From: a bacterium
Lineage (GTDB): Bacteria > Gemmatimonadota > Glassbacteria > GWA2-58-10
Reading direction: 5' to 3'
NCBI GenBank assembly: GCA_021372515.1
Contig: JAJFUG010000197.1
Location: 1 to 41,762, forward strand
DNA length: 41,762 nucleotides
This document shows positions 22,562 to 32,375 of this stretch, in pieces (the stretch's first letter is position 1; each line of letters opens with the position of its first letter). The notes under the pieces are model-generated. The model did not search any database, was not told the origin of the DNA, and worked only from the letters and a program-made list of their open reading frames with translations. The position numbers and the translations under genes were made by a program.

Positions 22562-25500
22562 ATGAGAGCTTTACTTAAGGTGACCCGAGTAATCACCTTA
22601 CTCACTTTTCTGATCACGCTATCATACGTGCAGTCGTACGCGCAGAATACCGCCCCCGTGCCGACAACCTTTGAAATCCTCAGCCCGGCGGACGGTAACT
22701 TCCCGTTCCAGATCAATACAAGTTATGGAACGGCTACGGGCAAAAACCACCGGATTTTCTACGGTGGTGATTTTGCCTCTTCGTCCGTGGCCAACAGCCC
22801 GTTCCTGGGGTTCACCCTGCCAGCGGCGGCTGTTGCTACCGGCAACCTCACCGACAGCCGTCTGACCCTGGGCGGCACGGCGAGTGATATCGCCGGTGCT
22901 CTCGCAGGTGTCGACATTTTTGCGGTCGCCAACCTTCCCGGCATTGACCCGACCACGAATGTGGATCGTGTCGCCGCTGCTTTCGACGATGACGACGCGG
23001 GCGGAGCCGCCGGGGTTCTGGATTACCATGGCGCCAACGGCTTCATCGCGATCAACGAGGAAGATTCCCTGGTTATCCGTCTGACCGGCTATGTCGATCC
23101 TAATAATACGCTGGTGACGGCTCAGGGTGTTGCAAGTGATTTCTCCGGCGCCAACATGAAGAGCATGTCATATGCTTTCGATCTGGCGCACCCGTCCAAT
23201 GATTCGGCCAACGGCGTCAAATATGGCGTGGTCCCCTCCACTCTGCCGGCCGGCGCCAACTTCAACGGCGGGATTTTCACCTGGGTGCCCAATTTCATTC
23301 AGGGCGACGGCGCCACGGACAACAGCGTCCGCGGCGGGCGTTTCTTTGTCGACGCCAACATTTCCAGCGGCGCTACTGCTTCCGAGACAGCGACCAGAAC
23401 GGCGCTGGACACTGTCAGTGAGGATGCCACCGTTCACCCGACCAATCATCAGTTTATTGGACGTGGCAAGGGTGAGCTGAAAGACAGTCTGTACGTAATC
23501 CTGTTCACGGCCACGGATGACGGAATTCCGTCGAAAGTGGGTACGGATTCCCTGTTCATTATGGTCAACGACTCCATCGCCAACCCCGCGCCCATAATCA
23601 CCAAGCGCGAGGTCATCAACCGTCAGGGCCTGCTGCGCACCTATACCAAGAGCAGTGTGCAGTTCGCCTCTGATTCGCTCCTGCACTACAGCGAGGGTGA
23701 CAGCATCGTCATCACTTACTACGCTGTGGATCAGGACAGCGCGCGCGGTGAAATCAACGACGTCCTAGACTACTCGGTAGTCAATTGGAGCAATTTCATC
23801 CACCGCGCGAGCAGCCATATCGATTCGATGGCTCTGGACACCGTGTCGATAAAGACCCCTGGAACTCCGGGCTCTTTCCGCGTGCGGCTCAAGGTGGCCT
23901 TCAATGTGGGCGACACCGCGACCAGCGATACTCTCGCTCTCGTCGTCAAGGTGCATGATTCGTCAGGCAACGATGTTCCGGACACGATGCTGTTCAGGAT
24001 CGCCAACGTGAATCGCGCTCCGATCTGGGATTCGGACACCAGCAGCAAGCCTACACCTTACCACCTGGTGTACTCGCTCGATCCGGGCGCAGTCGATGCC
24101 GACAGCATCAATGATTTCCTGCCCATCGCTGTGGCGAATGGCCGGACAGATTCGATCACTTTCACCAAGTACATCTATGACCCGGACGTCCTGATCGGTG
24201 ATTCGCTGGGCAACAGCATCAGCTATTCGCAGGTCGGTTCGCCCTCGGGCGCCACGTTCCTGCCCAACGGGCTGATGGTGCTGCTGCTGACGAGCACCGA
24301 CACCACGAGCTATCCGTTCACCATTAAGGGCACGGACAGCTTCACTCCGGACCCGAAGACCGGCAACAAGGTGCTGATCCTGCGGGTGGCCCCGGAACCT
24401 CTGGTCGCCTCGGTGTACCCGTACACGGCCTATCCCGGCCAGAACATCACCCTCTTCGGCAGTGGGTTCGGTCTGTATGACGAGAAGAGCACCACTCCGA
24501 GCAAGGTCACTTTCCGTGCCCGCAACAGCTCCGGTGTGGCTCAGAACCTGGTTGCCACGATCAATTCCTGGGGTCGCGACCGGATCAACCTGACCGTGCC
24601 CGCCGGTGCTCCCGTTACGAAATGGGATATTACCAGAAACATATGGATTCCGGATACGATCCAGGTGAATTCGGCTGTGTTCAATTCGCCGACTTACTAT
24701 CCGTTTGTCATCTCGGAGTATGACAGCACCAGAGTGACCCAGTTCGAGCTGGCCAACCTGAGCTCGACCTCGGTGCGGTTAAAGTGGGAGACCGCTTTCT
24801 CCGGTATCGACAGCGTGGTGGTAGCTACAGAGGAAGATACGCTGCACCTGGACGACGCGGGCGTGACAGTCCCGTTTAATCCTGTGTTCAAGGTCACTAC
24901 GAGCCAGGTCAATTCGGCGGCGCAGGTTTACCACGGTGCGACCACCTCGACGGACCAGCTCCACTATGTCACGATCACCGACCTGGTGCCGAACAAGGTC
25001 TACCGTTTCTTCCTCGGCATGAGCAACGGGTATTTCTTCGGGGATACCTCAGGCCGGGTCAACGGCCCGTACAAGCCGGCCAAGATCAATCGTACAAGCC
25101 CGACCTTCAACAACGGAATCAAGGGCTTCAAGTTCAAGACCCTGCCGACGCAGTCTGCCAGCGGCGAGACGTTCGTGGTCGAGGGTGACGCCTACACCGG
25201 CACCGGTGCGGCGGTGAACTCCATCGTCACGGTGAAGGTGGTGGATTATCAGAATGTGTCCGACACCGCACTGGCCCTGACTTCCATCGTCCAGAGCGAC
25301 AGCTCCTGGTTCGTCAACCTGGGCAACGCCGTGACCGACACGTTCGATGTGCCGGACCGTGTGTTCCATCACAAGCAGGGTGATTACCTCATCGTCACCA
25401 TCGAGGGTGGCGCGGAAATCGGAACCAAGCAGTTCACCACCACGCGTGGCGCGAGCACCCCGCAGCGCATCGATTTCACGGCTACCGGCATCCGTCTGGC

Positions 25501-27130
25501 CCCGGTCGTGAACTATGACATGCGCCTGAAAGTCGGTCTGAACCTGGTCGGTCTGCCGGTGGAGCTGTTCGTCGGCGAGCCTGCCAACGCCGAGGCGCTG
25601 CTCAATCGCATCGCCGGGGGGCTGCCCTCGATCACCCGTTATGTTCCGGCCACCGGCACCCAGGAGACTATCGCCCGGGCCATCACCGGCACCACCGGAC
25701 GCGGGTTCATCGGCGCGGAAAACTTCAATCTGGCCCTGTTCCAGGGTTACTTCGTCAAGACGACCCAGGAACAGTATGTTACGCTCAATGGAAGCCTGAT
25801 CGGCGATTCGCTGGGAGTTCAGACTTTCCAGAATGCGGCTTACTACTGGATCAGCCGCCCGGCGCAGTCTTCCAATCTGTTCTTTGCTTGGAGCGCCAAG
25901 ATCATGCTGGCCAACATCGCCAACCTGAGCGAAATCTTCCGCTACAACGAAGAAGATCAGCATTGGGAGAGCGGCTACATTGAGCCGATCAGCGGTGCTT
26001 TCGGCGGCGATGATTTCCACATCGACGTGAGCGAGGGCTATGTCCTGAACATCACGGCCGCCAGCCAGTGGGACCCGAACACCCCGGCGAGCCTGCTGCT
26101 GGCCAATGCCTCGGCCAAGTTCGACAACCTGACCGAGAACATGCCGTCGCTGACTCTCAACACGGCCAACGCCACCAAGGCGCCTGAGGGCGCTTCGGCG
26201 ACCCTGCGCGGCCTGACCCTCACCGATGTCACCAGCTCGGCCGCCACGCTGTCCTGGCTGACTGACGTGAACGGCAAGGCCCTGGTGCGCTACGGCAAGG
26301 CCGGTGAGAGCCTGAACCAGACCGCCGAGTTCGACAGCAAGTCGCTGGATGGTGCCATGCGGATGGTCCAGTTGCTGAAGCTGGAGGCCGAGACCGAGTA
26401 TAATTACGAGGTCGTGATCAACGGCACCACCTACAACAACAACGGCCAGCCGTTCACCTTCACCTCGGCCAAAGTCGGCACCGGGCTGCCCTACACGGTG
26501 TTCGGCCGCCTGCTGGACGAGAGCGGCAACCCGCTGTCCAAGGCTCTGGTCTATGTCGAGCTGAAGAACAAGGATGAAGTCAGCCTGCCTCTGCTGGCCG
26601 TGACCGATGCGAAGGGTTACTGGGACATCAACCTGGCCAACTTCAAGAAGACGGCCGACGGTGAAGTGTTCCCGTGGAACGTGGGGAACGAGATTCTGGT
26701 GAACGCGATCTTCCAGAACGCCTCCATCCCGTTCCGCACCCTGGTCAGCGGCGCCAGCCCGCAGAACGTGGTCAAGGCCTCCGACCTCGACGCAATGGTT
26801 GCGGCGCAGAAGAAGGAAACCGCTCGGGTCGCTCTGCCCAAGGCGTTCGCCCTGGCGCAGAACTATCCGAACCCCTTCAACCCGTCGACCACCATCTCCT
26901 ACGACATCCCCGACTCGAAGGTCGAGGGTGTGGGTGTCGAGCTGAAGGTCTACAACCTCCGCGGCCAGCTCATCCGCAGCCTGGTCAACGAGGTCAAGCA
27001 GCCCGGCCAGTATGTGATCCAGTGGAACGGCCGGGATGAAAAGGGTGACATGGTCTCCTCCGGTGTCTACTTCTACCGGATCAAGGCCGGTGACTTCACC
27101 ACCACCCGTAAGATGGTCCTGCTGAAGTAA
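22562..27130 (+). CDS. Giant secreted surface protein with type IX sorting tail (paralog 1)
   Basis: This 1522-residue exported protein begins with a signal peptide (residues 1-28, cut after SYAQ). The mature start NTAPVPTTFEI and a beta-rich region to about 600 include a putative-Ig pattern (LPAGANFNGGIFTWVPNF). An IPT/TIG-like domain at about 611-720 (YPGQNITLFGSGFGLYDE) and a fibronectin-III-like domain at 722-820 follow. A carboxypeptidase-regulatory-like domain lies near 870-955 and a region starting GLNLVGLPVELFVGE at 992-1180. A second Fn3 domain at 1213-1305 and a second regulatory-like beta domain at 1306-1410 complete the body. The sorting tail at about 1426-1522 (FALAQNYPNPFNPSTTISYD ... 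GVYFYRIKAG) directs type IX export and surface anchoring. No enzyme motif is seen; an adhesin or structural role is inferred. A clear AAGGAG precedes the ATG. Confidence 0.82.
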   Translation: MRALLKVTRVITLLTFLITLSYVQSYAQNTAPVPTTFEILSPADGNFPFQINTSYGTATGKNHRIFYGGDFASSSVANSPFLGFTLPAAAVATGNLTDSRLTLGGTASDIAGALAGVDIFAVANLPGIDPTTNVDRVAAAFDDDDAGGAAGVLDYHGANGFIAINEEDSLVIRLTGYVDPNNTLVTAQGVASDFSGANMKSMSYAFDLAHPSNDSANGVKYGVVPSTLPAGANFNGGIFTWVPNFIQGDGATDNSVRGGRFFVDANISSGATASETATRTALDTVSEDATVHPTNHQFIGRGKGELKDSLYVILFTATDDGIPSKVGTDSLFIMVNDSIANPAPIITKREVINRQGLLRTYTKSSVQFASDSLLHYSEGDSIVITYYAVDQDSARGEINDVLDYSVVNWSNFIHRASSHIDSMALDTVSIKTPGTPGSFRVRLKVAFNVGDTATSDTLALVVKVHDSSGNDVPDTMLFRIANVNRAPIWDSDTSSKPTPYHLVYSLDPGAVDADSINDFLPIAVANGRTDSITFTKYIYDPDVLIGDSLGNSISYSQVGSPSGATFLPNGLMVLLLTSTDTTSYPFTIKGTDSFTPDPKTGNKVLILRVAPEPLVASVYPYTAYPGQNITLFGSGFGLYDEKSTTPSKVTFRARNSSGVAQNLVATINSWGRDRINLTVPAGAPVTKWDITRNIWIPDTIQVNSAVFNSPTYYPFVISEYDSTRVTQFELANLSSTSVRLKWETAFSGIDSVVVATEEDTLHLDDAGVTVPFNPVFKVTTSQVNSAAQVYHGATTSTDQLHYVTITDLVPNKVYRFFLGMSNGYFFGDTSGRVNGPYKPAKINRTSPTFNNGIKGFKFKTLPTQSASGETFVVEGDAYTGTGAAVNSIVTVKVVDYQNVSDTALALTSIVQSDSSWFVNLGNAVTDTFDVPDRVFHHKQGDYLIVTIEGGAEIGTKQFTTTRGASTPQRIDFTATGIRLAPVVNYDMRLKVGLNLVGLPVELFVGEPANAEALLNRIAGGLPSITRYVPATGTQETIARAITGTTGRGFIGAENFNLALFQGYFVKTTQEQYVTLNGSLIGDSLGVQTFQNAAYYWISRPAQSSNLFFAWSAKIMLANIANLSEIFRYNEEDQHWESGYIEPISGAFGGDDFHIDVSEGYVLNITAASQWDPNTPASLLLANASAKFDNLTENMPSLTLNTANATKAPEGASATLRGLTLTDVTSSAATLSWLTDVNGKALVRYGKAGESLNQTAEFDSKSLDGAMRMVQLLKLEAETEYNYEVVINGTTYNNNGQPFTFTSAKVGTGLPYTVFGRLLDESGNPLSKALVYVELKNKDEVSLPLLAVTDAKGYWDINLANFKKTADGEVFPWNVGNEILVNAIFQNASIPFRTLVSGASPQNVVKASDLDAMVAAQKKETARVALPKAFALAQNYPNPFNPSTTISYDIPDSKVEGVGVELKVYNLRGQLIRSLVNEVKQPGQYVIQWNGRDEKGDMVSSGVYFYRIKAGDFTTTRKMVLLK

Positions 27131-27158
27131 GGTTACGGCAGGATTCAAGTCAGAGCGG

Positions 27159-27195
27159 AGCGGCCGGGGGAGCAATCCCCCGGCCGCTTTGTTTT
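27159..27195 (+). terminator. Rho-independent terminator between the two giant genes
   Basis: AGCGGCCGGGGGA, loop GCAA and TCCCCCGGCCGCT form a perfect 13-bp stem, followed by TTGTTTTT. The two paralogs are therefore separate transcription units. Confidence 0.93.
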
Positions 27196-27196
27196 T

Positions 27197-27420
27197 GGCT
27201 CCACCCGCGCCCGATCCGCACCCACCCCTCGAAACTTCCCTGTCCGACCTCCCGGGTATTCCTTAAAGCACGGCGCGGAAAATAATGCCCTGTTATTTGC
27301 TTTAAAATTGGCATAGAATGTGGCAAAAATTACCCTCATGCTGTTGCCGGCAGATTGCTCTCTTTTTTCGGTTGTGTCTAAGTGGTTGTAATTGAACAGG
27401 ATGGACACGGCATTCCTCTA
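27197..27420 (+). other. Upstream region of second giant gene with possible activator site
   Basis: No gene is seen. An 8-bp inverted repeat TTAAAGCA (27263-27270) / TGCTTTAA (27298-27305) lies about 120-160 bases upstream of the sigma-54 promoter, the usual distance for an enhancer-binding protein. A second GGCA-rich patch follows (TTGGCATAGAATGTGGCA, about 27308-27325); its GG-GC spacing of 11 is one base too long for a sigma-54 promoter. Confidence 0.35.
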
Positions 27421-27437
27421 TTGGCACGCATGTTGCC
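27421..27437 (+). promoter_or_regulatory. Sigma-54 promoter for the second giant cargo gene
   Basis: TTGGCACGCATGTTGCC matches the sigma-54 consensus YTGGCACG-N4-TTGC at every strongly conserved position, with GG (27423-27424) and GC (27435-27436) ten bases apart. Predicted start near 27448, giving a leader of about 77 bases. Confidence 0.8.
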
Positions 27438-27524
27438 ATACTCTGCACCAGCATAACCCGACTCGAAACTGAAAAATTGTTCCGGTTTAACGGATTAGAC
27501 CACCACTTCTCAAGGAGTGAGCAG

Positions 27525-30500
27525 ATGATGTCCCGTGTCCGTCCTCTCATCGCCTTAACGGCCCTGGCGCTGGTCCTGGTTCCGTTGGGACTGCTGGCGC
27601 AGAACACCGCTCCGGTGCCGACCACTTTCGAAATCATCTCTCCACCGGACGGCAACGCCTCCTCGCTGATCAACACGAATTTCAGCACAAACAAGCGTGT
27701 TTTCTACGGAGGCGATTTCTTTTACCCGACCTCGAACAACAACGTGGGCGGGTTCCTGGGTTTCACCGACATCCTTAACAAGAATACAACCGTGGTCGCT
27801 CGCGGCAACACCAGCGGCAGCCGTCTGACCCTGGGTGGAACCGAGTACGGCTCCGATCCGGATTTTGGAACGAGCGGTGGGGCTTCAGTGGCCAACCTGC
27901 CCGGCTCGCGCATATTGGCGACGAGTTACGATCCGGATGATCTCGGCGGCGGAAGCTACCTGGTCTACACCGGCATGAACGGTTTCATCGCGATCAACGA
28001 GGGTGACACCCTGGAGATCAACATCTCCGGTTTCATCGATCCGAACAACAAGATGGTGAAAGGGGATCAGGCCGCGGATCAGGATTTCACCGGCCGCAAC
28101 CTGAAAAGCCAGAACGGTGACGGCACATCCGGCTACGACGGGGCCAACAACGTCACTTTCACCGCCCTGAACCTTCCCGCCGGCGCCACTTTCGTGGGCA
28201 ACCGCCTGCGCTGGGTCCCCAGTTTCGTGCAGGGTGACGGCGCCACGGACAACAGTATCCACGGCGGACGGTATTTCGTGGATGCCAATATCTCCAACGG
28301 CAGCACAACTTCCGAAACCTCCAGCGCCGCCGGCGACACCAGCAGCAGCGCCGTCAAGGTCGGCGTCGGTGTGGGCGAACTGCGCGACAGCCTCTACGTC
28401 ATCTATTTCAAGGCCACCGACGACAGCAACCAGGGCAACGACACCGCCATCGACAGCCTGTTCATCATGGTCAACGACTCGCTGCCCAACCCCACGCCGC
28501 GCTTTACCAAGCGCACCATGCTGCGCAAGGATTCTCTGGGTGTGAGCCAGACCCGGGCTTTCAACTACCTGGCCGGAGTGGAGGACACCCTGTTCAGCGT
28601 GTTCGAGGGTGACAGCGTGGTGCTCACTTTCTACGCCCAGGACCAGGACAGCCTTCAGGGGGAGAGCAACGACCCCATCGCTTTCGGCCTGCTCTGGAAC
28701 GACAACCTCAAGGGTGTTCCAAAGGGCGGGACGACCACCGGCCCGATAGCCGGGTTCAACCAGTTCATCCACCGTGCCGGCACGGTCGACACCCTGCTGG
28801 CGGACACCGTCTCCAGTCTAACCGGCGGAGCGATCCCCAGTTTCAAGGTCAAGCTTCAGATCCCGTTCAACCTGGCCACCAGCGATGAGAAAGCCGATAC
28901 CCTGGTGGTAATGGTTTCCGACGGCACCACGATCGCGGCCGACACTTTCGCCCTCAAGGTGCGCAACACCAACCGCGCACCCATCTGGGACGGCGACAGC
29001 ACCAGTCTGCCGCCGGACAGCGCCCTGGTGTTCAGCCCCAATCCGGCGGCGGCCAAGCCCGACAGCATCCAGGTCGTGGGGCCTTTCACCCTGAACAACA
29101 ACCAGACCGACAGCACCTATTTCTCGCGCTACGTCTACGATCCCGATTTCCTCTGCGGGGACAGTCTGGGCTGGCCGCTCAGCTTCTCCCACAGCGGGGA
29201 CTATCAGGGCGCATTGAACACCAGCACGGGCCTGAACGTCTTCCGTCCGAGCGTGTCCGACACCCTGACCTACACTTTCAACATCACGGCCACTGACAAC
29301 AACAGCCATGGCGCCAAATCCAGCGCCCAGCAGGTGCGCTTCCGCGTGGCCCCGGCCCCCACAATCTCGCGGGTGACCCCGGCCAAGGGCTCGATCAACC
29401 AGGAGTTCACGATCTTCGGCAGCGGGTTCGGCCTGTTCGACCGCAACGTCGAGGACACGAGCAAGGTGATTTTCTACGCCACCGACCTCAACGGCCGCCG
29501 TCAGAACATAGCGGCCAAGATCATCTCCTGGGCCAAGGACAAGATTGTCGCCTCGGTGCCCTCGGGCGTTCCGGTCTCGCGCCTCGACCGGAGCCTCAGC
29601 TTCCTGGTGCCCGACACGATCAAGGTGATCAGCGCGATCTACGGCGGGTTCGACACCTACCCGTTCACCGTGCTGGTCGATTCGGGCGGATACGAGAACA
29701 TCGAGGTGGTCAATATCTCCGCCACCAGCGCCATGCTCCGCTACCGCACGAATTTCAACGGCGCCGACAGCATCGTGGTGGCGGCCAGCAGCGACACGCT
29801 GGACATCCACAGCGCGGCGTTCACCGATGTGAATAAGTTCAACGGCTTCCCGACATTTGTCGAATACAACTCCGGTCTGTCCGAGATCCGCAGCTCGGTG
29901 ACCGTGTTCAAGGACGAGACCTCGGCGGATGACGGGATCCACGTGATCCAGTTGACCAACCTATCGCCCGGGACGCTCTACCGCTTCTTTATCGGCTCGT
30001 CCAACGGCGTGTTCGCGGCGGACAGCCTGCGCAACATCAACGGGCCCTACCGGCCCAAGAAGGTCGACCGCACCACCGCGGCCAAAAACTCCACCCTGAC
30101 CGCGTTCAAGCTGCGCACGCTGCCGTCCAGCGGAACCAACAGCAGCATGTACACGCTCAAGGGCAAAGTCTACTATTCGGGCGGCGCGGCCGTCAACGCC
30201 ACGGTCCGGCTCAAGGTGGTGGATGCCACCAGCACTGCCGACACCTCGCTGCCACTGGTTGCCACCGTGGGCAGTGACAGCCTCTGGGAACTGAACCTGG
30301 CCAACCTGCGTAAGTCGGACGGCAGCGGGTTCAGCCACGCCCAGGGCGATTACCTCCTGTTGGAGTTCGACGGGGCCGAGAAGGGCTTCGAGCAATACGA
30401 CACCCTGCGCGCCGCCGACGCGGCCAGCCCGATGGCGATCAACAAGGTCAAGCTCGTGCCCTACGTAAGCTACGACCTCGAACTCAAGACCGGCCTGAAC

Positions 30501-32045
30501 CTGATCGGCCTGCCTCTCAACCTGTTCAAGGGTCAGCCCTCCACGGCCCACGCCATTCTGGGCATGATACTGGGCGGCACCCCGGCCCTGTCGCGCTATG
30601 TCAGCTCCACAGGCATGCAGGAGTCGATCACCCGGGCGATCAGCGGCTCCTATGTTGGCGCGGCCGATTTCAACATCGCGATCGAGGATGGCTATTTCAT
30701 CAAGGTGAACTCCGAGAACCACCTTCTGCTCGAGGGACGTGCCTTCACGCGCAACGTGCCGATCATCCAGTTCCCGGCCGCCGGACAGTTTTTCGTCTCG
30801 CGCCCGGCGCAGGATGATATGTTGTTCCGCTCCTGGGACGCCAACAGCGTGTTGAAGGCCGTAACCGGTATACAGGCAATCTATCGTTACGAACCCAGCA
30901 CCCAGGAATACAAGCAGTATTTCAAGGACGGCACGAGCTATCGGGGTGAGAACTTCGGTATCGACGTGGGCCAGGGCTACATCTTCCAGGTCACCGCGGC
31001 CTCGAGCTGGAACCCCAACGTCAGTGGCACCCTGCTGGCTGCGGACAACACTTCGGGCGCCACCAAGACGCCCTCGATCGCCCTCGATCTGGGTAACCGC
31101 TCGGTCGCGGGCAACGCTCCGGGGATCCATGTGTCCAATGTCACCAGCTCGGCGGCCACGTTCACCTGGGCCGCCACGGTCCAGACGCCGGGCGTGCTGC
31201 ACATGACCGATCCGGACGGCAGGGAGACGCTGGTGCAGCCCAGGACCCTGGAGGGTGGGTTCAGCTACGCCCTGGTCAGCGGCCTGAAATCCGGCGTCGA
31301 GTACCGTTACTCGGTGGACGGCCTGAGTGGCCAGAGCGTGGCCCAGACAATGGCTGGCACTCTGACCACGGCCCAGTTGGGCGCCGGGCTTAACCTCTAC
31401 ACTCTGTACGGCCGCCTGACCGACAGCCAGGACCAGCCCCTGGCCGGGATGCTGGTGTTCCTCAAGCTGACCGGGGCCGAGAGCGGCGAACAGACCGGGA
31501 CGATCTGCGCCGCGACCGACCGGGACGGCATGTGGACGCTCAACCTGGCAAACCTGAAGGAAAGTGGCAGCGGCATACCCTACAAGTGGTCGGCCGGCGA
31601 CAAGATAGACCTGACCGTGCTGGGACTGGGCGTGAGCCGCAGCTTCTCCTCAACGGTCAAACCGGAAAGCCCGCACAATTTCGCCCTGGACCTGCAGGCC
31701 GGTTCGGAGAAGACCGCAACGGACGCCAGCAGCGGGAATGTTCCGGCTGTGCTGCCCAAGTCTTTCAGCCTGGCCCAGAACTCGCCCAACCCGTTCAACC
31801 CCTCGACCACCATTCGCTACGCGGTGCCCGAGGGCGCGGGACTGGTCTCGGTGCGGCTGGATGTGTTCAACCTGCGCGGCCAGATGATCCGCAACCTGGT
31901 GACTGCTCTGCGTGAGCCGGGCGAGTACCAGGTGGAATGGGACGGCACCGATTCAGCCGGGCGCCGCGCCTCCAGCGGGGTCTACTTCTACCGCCTGACC
32001 ACACCCTCGTTCCGGGCCATGCGCAAGATGATCATCCTCAAGTGA
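27525..32045 (+). CDS. Giant secreted surface protein with type IX sorting tail (paralog 2)
   Basis: This 1506-residue protein is a tandem paralog of the preceding one. After a signal peptide (residues 1-26, cut after LLAQ) the mature protein begins with the same NTAPVPTTFEI as paralog 1. It repeats the same domain order: a beta region with LPAGATFVGNRLRWVPSFVQ and QGDGATDNS, an IPT/TIG-like domain near 610 (INQEFTIFGSGFGLFD), an Fn3-like domain, a regulatory-like beta domain and the region starting GLNLIGLPLNLFKG. A second Fn3 domain near 1195, another beta domain and the sorting tail at about 1410-1506 (LAQNSPNPFNPSTTIRY ... GVYFYRLTTP) follow. ATG 27525, with AAGGAG just upstream, is preferred to the longer frame from 27477, because the signal peptide then begins correctly. 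The two genes even share the leader string TTCTCAAGGAG before their starts. No enzyme motif seen. Confidence 0.82.
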   Translation: MMSRVRPLIALTALALVLVPLGLLAQNTAPVPTTFEIISPPDGNASSLINTNFSTNKRVFYGGDFFYPTSNNNVGGFLGFTDILNKNTTVVARGNTSGSRLTLGGTEYGSDPDFGTSGGASVANLPGSRILATSYDPDDLGGGSYLVYTGMNGFIAINEGDTLEINISGFIDPNNKMVKGDQAADQDFTGRNLKSQNGDGTSGYDGANNVTFTALNLPAGATFVGNRLRWVPSFVQGDGATDNSIHGGRYFVDANISNGSTTSETSSAAGDTSSSAVKVGVGVGELRDSLYVIYFKATDDSNQGNDTAIDSLFIMVNDSLPNPTPRFTKRTMLRKDSLGVSQTRAFNYLAGVEDTLFSVFEGDSVVLTFYAQDQDSLQGESNDPIAFGLLWNDNLKGVPKGGTTTGPIAGFNQFIHRAGTVDTLLADTVSSLTGGAIPSFKVKLQIPFNLATSDEKADTLVVMVSDGTTIAADTFALKVRNTNRAPIWDGDSTSLPPDSALVFSPNPAAAKPDSIQVVGPFTLNNNQTDSTYFSRYVYDPDFLCGDSLGWPLSFSHSGDYQGALNTSTGLNVFRPSVSDTLTYTFNITATDNNSHGAKSSAQQVRFRVAPAPTISRVTPAKGSINQEFTIFGSGFGLFDRNVEDTSKVIFYATDLNGRRQNIAAKIISWAKDKIVASVPSGVPVSRLDRSLSFLVPDTIKVISAIYGGFDTYPFTVLVDSGGYENIEVVNISATSAMLRYRTNFNGADSIVVAASSDTLDIHSAAFTDVNKFNGFPTFVEYNSGLSEIRSSVTVFKDETSADDGIHVIQLTNLSPGTLYRFFIGSSNGVFAADSLRNINGPYRPKKVDRTTAAKNSTLTAFKLRTLPSSGTNSSMYTLKGKVYYSGGAAVNATVRLKVVDATSTADTSLPLVATVGSDSLWELNLANLRKSDGSGFSHAQGDYLLLEFDGAEKGFEQYDTLRAADAASPMAINKVKLVPYVSYDLELKTGLNLIGLPLNLFKGQPSTAHAILGMILGGTPALSRYVSSTGMQESITRAISGSYVGAADFNIAIEDGYFIKVNSENHLLLEGRAFTRNVPIIQFPAAGQFFVSRPAQDDMLFRSWDANSVLKAVTGIQAIYRYEPSTQEYKQYFKDGTSYRGENFGIDVGQGYIFQVTAASSWNPNVSGTLLAADNTSGATKTPSIALDLGNRSVAGNAPGIHVSNVTSSAATFTWAATVQTPGVLHMTDPDGRETLVQPRTLEGGFSYALVSGLKSGVEYRYSVDGLSGQSVAQTMAGTLTTAQLGAGLNLYTLYGRLTDSQDQPLAGMLVFLKLTGAESGEQTGTICAATDRDGMWTLNLANLKESGSGIPYKWSAGDKIDLTVLGLGVSRSFSSTVKPESPHNFALDLQAGSEKTATDASSGNVPAVLPKSFSLAQNSPNPFNPSTTIRYAVPEGAGLVSVRLDVFNLRGQMIRNLVTALREPGEYQVEWDGTDSAGRRASSGVYFYRLTTPSFRAMRKMIILK

Positions 32046-32090
32046 GGTGGAACGGGTGAGGCCCTGGGCCTCAACTGGAATCAACCCCGG

Positions 32091-32125
32091 CAGGGGCGGG
32101 TCACAGACCCGCCCCTGTTGTTTTT
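32091..32125 (+). terminator. Terminator after second giant gene, formed by a copy of the dispersed palindrome
   Basis: CAGGGGCGGGT, loop CACAG and ACCCGCCCCTG form a perfect 11-bp stem (32091-32117), then TTGTTTTT. The stem sequence AGGGGCGGGT/ACCCGCCCCT is that of the repeat family seen at 1266 and 3869, so a repeat seems to serve as terminator here. Confidence 0.9.
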
Positions 32126-32375
32126 CAGGGAGAACCTTGCTCAGGCTTTGGCATTCGGGGCTGGCAGGGGAGATTTGTTTTTCCCGGCGGCCGGAAAAAT
32201 TTGCCAGCCATTCCCGGGCGGACGGCCTAAACAAGAAAAAGCCGAGATGCGTTATGCCGGCGCAATGGGTTGCATAGCCCTATGTTTTCGTTTTCGGGGC
32301 TGGATGTAAGAGGGCTACTGCTGTGATTCCGCCGTGGCGGAAAAGGAATGTTCCGCGGCCGAAAGGGAGCAAGCT

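Noticed and set aside
27310-27325. TTGGCATAGAATGTGGCA as a second sigma-54 promoter
   Set aside because: The GG to GC spacing is 11 rather than 10, and the TTGC element is replaced by TGGC.
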